Assembly (NCBI GenBank): GCA_030833305.1
Contig: JAURHL010000091.1
Span: 1 to 7,481 of the forward strand
DNA length: 7,481 nt
Direction: 5' to 3'
From: Acidimicrobiales bacterium
Lineage (GTDB): Bacteria > Actinomycetota > Acidimicrobiia > Acidimicrobiales > Ilumatobacteraceae
The notes below the pieces were generated by a model. The model ran no database searches, was not told the origin of the DNA, and was given only the letters and a program-made list of their open reading frames with translations. The position numbers and the translations under genes were made by a program. How positions within the stretch are numbered: the first letter of the stretch is position 1; each line of letters starts with the position of its first letter. This document shows, in pieces, positions 1-5,263 of this stretch.

Positions 1-133
1 CGTCCACCAGGTGTTCGCACTCCTGCGTCGTGCCCATGGTGAACGAGTAGCGCAGATACGCCGCGCCCATGTGACGCGCCAGTGCCTCGAACCAATGGGC
101 ATCTCCGTTCTCGGGCGACGACAGTGGACTCAT
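1..133 (-). CDS. Probable class I SAM-dependent methyltransferase, N-terminal fragment (partial)
   Basis: Only the first 44 codons are present; the gene runs off the left edge of the window. The start is the ATG complementary to 131-133, which overlaps the polA TGA (complement of 130-132) in an ATGA junction, so translation is probably coupled to polA. The visible protein begins MSPLSSPENGDAHWFEAL and continues with an aromatic-rich stretch containing AAYLRYSFTMGT and ending in EHLVD. From memory, this resembles the helical lead-in to the SAM-binding fold of UbiE/type-11 class I methyltransferases. The diagnostic glycine-rich SAM motif would lie just past the window edge, so the family call rests on this N-terminal resemblance alone. 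The substrate is unknown. The reading frame and start are well supported by the overlap; the function is an inference. Confidence 0.6.
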   Translation of the reverse strand, partial: MSPLSSPENGDAHWFEALARHMGAAYLRYSFTMGTTQECEHLVD

Positions 134-2829
134 CCCTTCGCGTCGGCCCAGGACCGACCCCAGGCCGAATTGACCGCCAACGGAACCTTCAACGCGACCG
201 CGTTCTGCATGATGTCGAGCACCAACTCCTCGACGCGATCGATCTCACCATCGGGGGCCTCGACGATGACCTCGTCGTGAACCTGCAGGACCAGCCGCGA
301 CGAGAGACCCTCTCGTTCGAGGGCCTGGTCGATACCGATGAGAGCGATCTTGAAGATGTCGGCGGCCAAACCCTGGATTCCCGCGTTCATGGCCTGACGC
401 TCACCCATCTGTCGCACTCGAAAGTTGGAACTATCCAATTCCGGAATGCGACGACGTCGTCCGAACATGGTGAGCGTGTAACCGCGGGTCTTCGCCTCGG
501 CCACGGTTCGCTCCATGTACGCGTGCACGTTGGGAAAGGCCGCGAAGTACGCCTCGAGAATTCCGGCCGCCTCCCCGGTCGGAATGCCCAGACGTTGACC
601 GAGTCCGTAGGCCTCCATGCCGTAGGCGAGCCCGTACGAGACCATTTTCGCGCGCGAACGTTGCTCGTGCGTGACAGCGTCGACGTCGACGCCGAACACC
701 CGCGCCGCGGTGGCGTTGTGAACGTCGCGCCCTTCCCGAAATGCCACGATCAGCCCGGGATCGTCCGCCAGGTGCGCGATGCACCGCAGTTCGATCTGGT
801 TGTAGTCCGCGACCATCAGGCGGGCGCCCGGATTCGGAACGAACGCCGTGCGAAACACCCGACCTTCGTCGGTGCGCACCGGAATGTTGTGCAGGTTGGG
901 GCGATCACTCGACAAACGCCCGGTGCGGGCCACGGTCTGATTGAAGGTCGCGTGGATACGGCCGTCGGCGGCCACCTCCGCCAGAAGTCCCTCACCGTAG
1001 GTGCCGCGAAGTTTGTCGACTTCCCGGAACCGAAGAAGTGGGTCGATGAACTCGGGCCACTCGTCGCGCAATTTCTCCAACGTGGCCGCATCGGTGGAAT
1101 ACCCGGTCTTGGTCTTCTTCGGTGGGGTCAGCCCCTTCTCGTCGAAGAGGATTCGCCCGAGTTGGGACGGCGAGTTCGGATTGAACGCGCTCCCGGCGAT
1201 GCGCTGCAGCGTTTCACCGAGTTCACGGGCCTCGAGTGACAGTCGCTCGGCGATTTCCGAAAGCGTCGTTCGATCGACGGCGATGCCGACGTGTTCCATA
1301 CGGGCCAGGATTCGCACCAGTGGGTTCTCGATGTCATCGTGCAGTGTGGTCATCGACTGCGACTCCAACGAGCGACGCAATGGATCGACCATGTGAGCGA
1401 TCGCCAGGGCGTTTCGGCCCGCCTCGGCCGCGTCCGTCAGCGCGGTTCCGTCGAGATCCAACTCCCCACGGTCGGTCGCGTCGGCACCGAAGTCGAAGTC
1501 CGTGTAACGAGTCAGCAGATCAGAGACCGTGTAGTCGCTCTTGGCGGGGTCGATCAGGTACGCCGCGATCGCCGAGTCGAGTCGTAGGCCCTTCATGTCG
1601 ACTCCCCGCTCGAGTAGGGACCGCATGAGGTTCTTCGCATCGTGCCCCACGAAGGTCGCCGACGACAACCACTCCCGGACGTCGTCCTCGTCGAGGTCGC
1701 CCGCGTCGAACCAGGTGGTCTCACAGGCGTCGATGTCGAGGGTCACCGCCAGTCCGATCAATTCCGACCGGCCGGGTTGACCGCCCCACCGTCCGGCGAT
1801 CGCCACCTCCGACGCGGCTCGCAGACGTTCGAGTCGCTCTCGGATCGGAAGACTCACGACCTCGGCGGACAGGATCTGCCGCGGGGCACTCGTCGATACG
1901 GGACTCTCGACGGGAGGGTCTGATTCGACCGCAGCGACCTTTCCGAGGAGTCCGAGTACTTCTCGGAGGCGTTGACCCATCGTGCGAAACTCGAGCGCCC
2001 GGAACAGCTCGCCCACCTTGTCCAGGTCGGGCGTGATGTCGACCCGTGCGAGGTCGACGTCGATGGGAGCGTCGTGACGCAACATCATGAGTTCGAGGTT
2101 CTTGCGCGCGCGCGATTCGTTCTCCCGCAAGGCCGCCTGAAGCTTGGGCGTTTGCTCATCGACCTTGGCGAAGATGCCGTCGAGGCTTCCGTACTGCGCG
2201 ATCAGTTTGGCCGCGGTCTTCTCCCCCACACCGGGCACCCCGGGCAGATTGTCGCTCGGATCCCCGCGCAGTGCCGCGTAGGCCGGATACTGATCGGGAC
2301 GTACACCGGTCTTTTCGAGGATGCCCGCCTCGTCGTAGAGGGCGTAATCGGTGACGCCGCGCTTGTTGTACAGAACCCGGACTCCGGGATCACGAACCAA
2401 CTGGTAGCTGTCGCGGTCACCCGTGACGATGATGACCCGAAAACCGCCCTCCACCGCTCGGTCGGCCACCGTGGCGATGATGTCGTCGGCTTCGAACCCG
2501 ACGCATTCGATGGACGTGATTCCCAATGCCGACAGGACCTCTTTGACGAGGCCCATCTGTTGGCGGAGGATGTCGGGCGTCTCTTCGCGCTGGGCTTTGT
2601 ACGTTGGCTCGGCCACGTGTCGGAAAGTGGGCTCGGGTCGATCGAACGCCACGACCACACCGTCGGGTCGACGGTCCTTGAGAACGGTCAGCAACATCGA
2701 GGTGAATCCGAATACCGCGTTGGTCACCTGTCCCGACGCGGTGACCATGTCGGACGGGATGCCAAAGAATGCACGGTACGTGAGGGAGTTCCCGTCCAGG
2801 ACGAGCAAGGTCCGATCGGCTTCGGTCAT
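130..2829 (-). CDS. polA: DNA polymerase I (5' nuclease and polymerase, proofreading site decayed)
   Basis: 899-residue DNA polymerase I, which fills gaps in excision repair and removes Okazaki RNA primers in the cytoplasm. Residues 1 to about 290 are the 5' nuclease: D12, the GFEADD acidic cluster at E113/D115/D116, D138 and D140 in TGDRD, and the helix-hairpin-helix region GVPGVGEKTA near 197-206. Residues about 320-495 are the 3'-5' exonuclease fold, but the first DxE pair is replaced (VAIAGRWG near 342-349) and the next acidic position is also lost, so proofreading is probably inactive. Residues about 500-899 are the polymerase: R638 in TGRLSS, motif A with D675 and steric-gate E680, O-helix R724/K728/Y732/Y736, and motif C H851-D852-E853. 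The position equivalent to E. coli F762 is tyrosine (Y732). The ATG start places D12 as expected for the family. The ANTAR regulator gene lies 52 nt upstream and a methyltransferase gene overlaps the stop. Confidence 0.98.
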   Translation of the reverse strand: MTEADRTLLVLDGNSLTYRAFFGIPSDMVTASGQVTNAVFGFTSMLLTVLKDRRPDGVVVAFDRPEPTFRHVAEPTYKAQREETPDILRQQMGLVKEVLSALGITSIECVGFEADDIIATVADRAVEGGFRVIIVTGDRDSYQLVRDPGVRVLYNKRGVTDYALYDEAGILEKTGVRPDQYPAYAALRGDPSDNLPGVPGVGEKTAAKLIAQYGSLDGIFAKVDEQTPKLQAALRENESRARKNLELMMLRHDAPIDVDLARVDITPDLDKVGELFRALEFRTMGQRLREVLGLLGKVAAVESDPPVESPVSTSAPRQILSAEVVSLPIRERLERLRAASEVAIAGRWGGQPGRSELIGLAVTLDIDACETTWFDAGDLDEDDVREWLSSATFVGHDAKNLMRSLLERGVDMKGLRLDSAIAAYLIDPAKSDYTVSDLLTRYTDFDFGADATDRGELDLDGTALTDAAEAGRNALAIAHMVDPLRRSLESQSMTTLHDDIENPLVRILARMEHVGIAVDRTTLSEIAERLSLEARELGETLQRIAGSAFNPNSPSQLGRILFDEKGLTPPKKTKTGYSTDAATLEKLRDEWPEFIDPLLRFREVDKLRGTYGEGLLAEVAADGRIHATFNQTVARTGRLSSDRPNLHNIPVRTDEGRVFRTAFVPNPGARLMVADYNQIELRCIAHLADDPGLIVAFREGRDVHNATAARVFGVDVDAVTHEQRSRAKMVSYGLAYGMEAYGLGQRLGIPTGEAAGILEAYFAAFPNVHAYMERTVAEAKTRGYTLTMFGRRRRIPELDSSNFRVRQMGERQAMNAGIQGLAADIFKIALIGIDQALEREGLSSRLVLQVHDEVIVEAPDGEIDRVEELVLDIMQNAVALKVPLAVNSAWGRSWADAKG

Positions 2830-2839
2830 GATCCGATCA

Positions 2840-2855
2840 TCGCACGACGGTGCGA
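2840..2855 (-). repeat. Perfect 6-bp inverted repeat just before polA
   Basis: TCGCAC and GTGCGA are separated by the four bases GACG (plus-strand reading). In the minus-strand transcript this forms a 6-bp, GC-rich stem with a tetraloop, extendable by one G-U pair. It lies in the 52-nt gap between the response-regulator stop and the polA ATG, with 10 nt between the stem and the start codon. No run of T follows in the transcribed direction, so it is not a standard intrinsic terminator. It may modulate polA translation, stabilise a processed end, bind a protein, or be chance. Confidence 0.4.
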
Positions 2856-2881
2856 CCCGCGGGGTGCTCGCCCTCGCGGAA

Positions 2882-3460
2882 TCACGTGGGGCGGAGTTCG
2901 CCGGACAAGATCCGCTCGGCCACCTCGCGCATCTTCGACCGCTCCTTCATTGCGGTGCGCTGGATGAACGAGAAGGCGTCCTGCTCCTTCATCGAGAACT
3001 CGTCGATGAGTCGACCCTTGGCCCGGTCGATCAACTTGCGGGCCTCCAATTGTTCGCCGAGGGCGTCGACGTGACCCGAGAGTGCCTGCAGTTCGCGAAA
3101 CCTGCCGATGGCCACTTCTATGGCGGGAATCAGATCGCTCTTCTGGTACGGCTTCACCAGGAACGCGAGGGCACCGGCATCACGTGCCTGCTCGATGATC
3201 TCGCGCTGACTGAACGCCGTCAGAACGAGAACGCCACAAATACGTTCGTCTCCGATCACCTTGGCCACTTCGAGGCCGTCCATCCCGGGCATCTTGACGT
3301 CGAGAATGGCCAGATCAGGACGGAGGTCCCGCACGAGTTCGAGCGCCTGATCGCCACGGCCGGTTTCACCGATGACCGTGTACCCCTCTTCTTCGAGGGT
3401 CTCTTTCAGATCGAGGCGGATGATGGCCTCGTCCTCGGCGATGACGACGCGAACGCTCAC
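2882..3460 (-). CDS. Response regulator with REC and ANTAR domains (PdtaR/Rv1626-like)
   Basis: Cytoplasmic two-component response regulator whose ANTAR output domain binds RNA and typically acts by antitermination. With the GTG start at 3460 the protein is 192 residues. REC domain, about residues 1-118: acidic pair E9-D10 in IAEDEA, phosphoacceptor D54 in ILDVKMPG, T81 in VLTAFSQ and K103 in FLVKPY. A linker helix leads to the ANTAR domain, about residues 132-188, with the pattern LIDRAKGRLI, DAFSFIQRTAM and VAERIL. This matches the M. tuberculosis PdtaR (Rv1626) architecture and length. GTG is preferred because it places IAEDE at the usual distance from the N-terminus; an in-frame TTG at 3472 would add four residues. 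No clear Shine-Dalgarno precedes either. No PdtaS-type histidine kinase is in the window, so the activating kinase must be elsewhere. It lies 52 nt upstream of polA on the same strand and may be cotranscribed with it. Confidence 0.93.
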   Translation of the reverse strand: MSVRVVIAEDEAIIRLDLKETLEEEGYTVIGETGRGDQALELVRDLRPDLAILDVKMPGMDGLEVAKVIGDERICGVLVLTAFSQREIIEQARDAGALAFLVKPYQKSDLIPAIEVAIGRFRELQALSGHVDALGEQLEARKLIDRAKGRLIDEFSMKEQDAFSFIQRTAMKERSKMREVAERILSGELRPT

Positions 3461-3496
3461 GAGGACATTCAACCACCAAACACCGATACCGACGAA

Positions 3497-3516
3497 GATG
3501 GGGAAGCCTCCCCATC
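3497..3516 (-). repeat. Perfect 8-bp stem-loop between the coiled-coil gene and the response-regulator gene
   Basis: GATGGGGA (3497-3504) and TCCCCATC (3509-3516) are exact reverse complements around a four-base loop. The element starts 16 nt downstream of the coiled-coil gene's stop and ends 36 nt before the regulator's GTG start. In the minus-strand transcript it is followed by TTCGTCGG rather than a U tract, so it is not a canonical intrinsic terminator. It could be a weak terminator or end-stabilising hairpin for the upstream gene, an attenuator in the regulator leader, or a protein operator. Confidence 0.5.
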
Positions 3517-3532
3517 GAGAGAATCCACCCGC

Positions 3533-3817
3533 TCAGTGAGGCAACTGCTCGAGCAACTGGTCCTGACGCGCCTCGAGTTCGGCGATCGCTTCGCACATGG
3601 ATTCCCGATGTCTCCGCATCGCATCGGCATGGCGTCGCGCTTCGCGGTACTCCAGATCCGCACCCGGCGTCTCGGAGACCAAGGCCCGTAAACCCATCTC
3701 CTCGGCCTCGTCGCTCAAGTGGGCCAGCTGCTCCTCGACGATCGCCAGCGACGCGCGCATCGAGCGCAATTTCCCTCCGACATCACGAAGACGACGCTCG
3801 ACGAGGCGACGACCCAT
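3533..3817 (-). CDS. Small coiled-coil protein of unknown function
   Basis: 94-residue, highly charged, soluble protein with no signal peptide or membrane segment. It reads as two long helices: about residues 5-45 (RRLRDVGGKLRSM, then SLAIVEEQLAHL) and about 52-92 (EYREARRHADAM, then IAELEARQDQLLEQL). A short break at VSETPGAD (47-54) suggests an antiparallel helical hairpin. There is one cysteine and no enzymatic motif. I do not assign a family. The ATG at 3817 is preferred because a TANNNT-type -10 (TACACT) ends 6 nt upstream, the spacing expected for a leaderless transcript; no Shine-Dalgarno is visible. The gene lies between the tRNA-like gene and the ANTAR regulator on the same strand. 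The long helices with regular hydrophobic spacing, and the absence of frame breaks, argue that it is real. Confidence 0.75.
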   Translation of the reverse strand: MGRRLVERRLRDVGGKLRSMRASLAIVEEQLAHLSDEAEEMGLRALVSETPGADLEYREARRHADAMRRHRESMCEAIAELEARQDQLLEQLPH

Positions 3818-3823
3818 GTTCGC

Positions 3824-3829
3824 AGTGTA
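3824..3829 (-). promoter_or_regulatory. Candidate -10 element for the coiled-coil gene
   Basis: TACACT on the minus strand fits the actinobacterial TANNNT -10 pattern and ends 6 nt before the ATG at 3817, the usual spacing when transcription starts at the A of the start codon. I see no convincing -35 hexamer 16-18 nt upstream, so this rests on the -10 and spacing only. Confidence 0.4.
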
Positions 3830-3902
3830 CGGAACGGGGGGAACTCGCCGGACGCGGGAACCGGCAACGACGCGATCGAGTGCTCGTCGACGGCAGAAAT
3901 TG

Positions 3903-3975
3903 TGCCCCGGGTGGGATTCGAACCCACACCGTACGGAGTTTGAAGCCGCTGCCTCTGCCGTTGGGCTACCGGGGC
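3903..3975 (-). tRNA. Type I tRNA with apparent CAA anticodon (Leu?), lacking the long variable arm
   Basis: A 73-nt cloverleaf on the minus strand. The acceptor stem GCCCCGG pairs perfectly with CCGGGGC, followed by discriminator A73; CCA is not encoded. T8 and A14 are present, the D stem is GCC/GGC with G18-G19 in the loop, and the T arm GTGGG/CCCAC encloses the canonical loop TTCGAAT. The anticodon stem GCGGC/TCCGT has one G-U pair and one C-U mismatch at 31-39. The seven-base loop is TTCAAAC, so positions 34-36 read CAA (leucine), with T33 and A37 in place. The variable region is only five bases (ACGGT), and T48 can form the Levitt pair with A15. Bacterial tRNA-Leu normally carries a long variable arm, so the identity is uncertain even though the fold is convincing. 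An in-loop TCA reading would pair much worse. Confidence 0.85.
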
Positions 3976-3984
3976 GTTCCCGTC

Positions 3985-3990
3985 ACGCTA
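3985..3990 (-). promoter_or_regulatory. Candidate -10 element for the tRNA gene
   Basis: TAGCGT on the minus strand fits TANNNT and ends 9 nt before the first tRNA base, giving a very short 5' leader. The -35 region is not recognisable. It lies in the 114-nt divergent region shared with the fabD promoter. Confidence 0.3.
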
Positions 3991-4076
3991 CCCGACCGTT
4001 CCGTGAGTCCACACGACCGACCTCGCACGGGTACGTCCGGCGTCGCATTAATCATGGTCGGTGGTCGGCAAGGGTC

Positions 4077-4082
4077 TAAGTT
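4077..4082 (+). promoter_or_regulatory. Candidate -10 element for a leaderless fabD transcript
   Basis: TAAGTT fits TANNNT and is followed by 7 nt and then the GTG at 4090, the spacing expected if transcription begins at the start codon. There is no close Shine-Dalgarno before this GTG; the only purine-rich stretch (CAAGGG) is too far upstream. No clear -35 is visible. This would be the main promoter of the fatty acid synthesis operon. Confidence 0.45.
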
Positions 4083-4089
4083 CTCCGTC

Positions 4090-5262
4090 GTGCTCGCGTT
4101 CACTTTTCCCGGTCAGGGTTCCCAGCGCCCCGGCATGGGTCGTCCGTGGGCCGACCACGATTCCTGGGAGTTGGTTGCCGAGGCAAGCGACGTGGCCGGT
4201 CGCGACGTGGCCCGTTTGCTGCTCGACGCTGACGCCGACGAGTTGAAAGACACCCGTAACGCCCAACTGACCACGTTCGTGTCGAGCCTCATGGTGCTCG
4301 ACGCAGTGGAGCGCCTCGGTGTCGAACCCAGTTTCTGCGCGGGCCACAGCCTCGGCGAATACACCGCACTCACCGCCACCGGCGCATTGGGCTTCGACGA
4401 CGGCGTGCGACTCGTCTGTGAGCGCGCCGACGCCATGCACGAAGCCAGCCGATCGAACCCGGGAACGATGTCGGCCATCCTCGGACTCGACGACGAGCTC
4501 GTCGAAGTGGCCTGTCGTCGCGCCGATTCCGACGTGTGGGTCGCCAACTTCAATGCTCCCGGGCAGATCGTCATCGCGGGGTCCCCCGATGGGGTCGCCA
4601 AGGCAATCGAGATCGCGAAAGAACTGGGCGCCAAGAAGGCGATGTCGTTGCCGGTCAGCGGTGCGTTCCACACACCGTTCATGAGTCCCGCCCGCGATCG
4701 ACTTCGACAGGCCATCGCCGCTGCCACCCCTCGCGACACCGACGTGCCGGTGATATCGAACGTGGACGCTGCCGCCCACGACCACGGCGACGATTGGGCG
4801 AGTTTGTTGTCGGCCCAATTGTCCAGCCCGGTTCGGTGGCGCCAATGTCTGGTCACCTTGTCCGAATTGGGCGTCACCAGTTTCGCCGAACTCGGTCCCG
4901 GTGGCGTCCTCACCGGCATGGCCAAGCGAACCATCGACGGAGCGCGCACGATCTCCATCGCCGCCCCCGACGATCTCGACAAGTTCATCGAATGGGTCAA
5001 TGCATCCTCTCCCACCACGGCCCAACTCGAGGGCGAGCATCTCTTCGCCGTCGAACGGCTCGTCGTGAGCCCGGCCGCCGGCATCTTCACCCCTCGCTCC
5101 GACCTGACGCCCGGTGCCCACATCGAGATCGGGACGGTCATCGGCGCCGTGGGCGAGGCCGAGGTGCGCTCGGCGTTCGCCGGCATTCTCCAGGCTTTCA
5201 TCGCCGTCGACGGCGAACGCATCACACCGCGACAACCAATCGCCTGGTTGAGGACGGCCTGA
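4090..5262 (+). CDS. fabD: Malonyl-CoA:ACP transacylase with an extra C-terminal biotinyl/lipoyl-like domain
   Basis: Transfers malonyl from CoA to the phosphopantetheine of AcpP, supplying the extender unit for fatty acid synthesis in the cytoplasm. With the GTG start at 4090 it is 390 residues. The transacylase core, about 1-305, has GQGSQ (8-12), nucleophile S87 in GHSLGEY, the conserved arginine R112, catalytic H194 in GAFHTPFM, and the late ELGPGGVL motif near 267-274. Typical FabD proteins are close to 310 residues. Here about 80 more residues follow (roughly 310-390), with the pattern LVVSPAAGIF, then GAHIEIGTVIGAVG, then AFAGILQAFIAVDGE and QPIAWL. This resembles a barrel-sandwich (biotinyl/lipoyl) domain but has no lysine at the hairpin tip. 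The start was chosen because FTFPGQGSQ normally sits at the N-terminus and a -10 lies at leaderless spacing; an ATG at 4054 would add 12 unlikely residues. fabH follows after 1 nt. Confidence 0.95.
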   Translation: MLAFTFPGQGSQRPGMGRPWADHDSWELVAEASDVAGRDVARLLLDADADELKDTRNAQLTTFVSSLMVLDAVERLGVEPSFCAGHSLGEYTALTATGALGFDDGVRLVCERADAMHEASRSNPGTMSAILGLDDELVEVACRRADSDVWVANFNAPGQIVIAGSPDGVAKAIEIAKELGAKKAMSLPVSGAFHTPFMSPARDRLRQAIAAATPRDTDVPVISNVDAAAHDHGDDWASLLSAQLSSPVRWRQCLVTLSELGVTSFAELGPGGVLTGMAKRTIDGARTISIAAPDDLDKFIEWVNASSPTTAQLEGEHLFAVERLVVSPAAGIFTPRSDLTPGAHIEIGTVIGAVGEAEVRSAFAGILQAFIAVDGERITPRQPIAWLRTA

Positions 5263-5263
5263 G

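Noticed and set aside
82..1239. Long plus-strand open frame opposite the 3' part of polA
   Set aside because: It is antisense to unmistakable polymerase motifs, has no family resemblance or start context, and is the usual by-product of high-GC codon bias.
3497..3516. The stem-loop as a canonical ANTAR target RNA
   Set aside because: Opening the closing pair gives the hexaloop AGGCTT, with A at position 1 but C instead of G at position 4, and there is no second paired hairpin.
3497..3516. The stem-loop as an intrinsic terminator
   Set aside because: No U-rich tract follows the stem in either transcribed direction.
1972..3691. Overlapping long plus-strand open frames opposite polA and the response-regulator gene
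   Set aside because: They run antisense across two well-supported genes and their intergenic gaps; the residues are rich in R, G and H with no recognisable domain, as expected for shadow frames.
3903..3975. Reading the anticodon as TCA (UGA decoding, selenocysteine or suppressor tRNA)
   Set aside because: Shifting the loop by one base gives CTTCAAA, but the anticodon stem then has two mismatches and a G-U pair, and the extended arms of tRNA-Sec are absent. The CAA reading fits standard numbering better, though it is not proof of identity.
3880..4089. Upstream extension of the fabD frame, including an ATG at 4054
   Set aside because: The longer frame runs through the tRNA and promoter region; FTFPGQGSQ belongs at the N-terminus, and the GTG at 4090 has a -10 at leaderless spacing.
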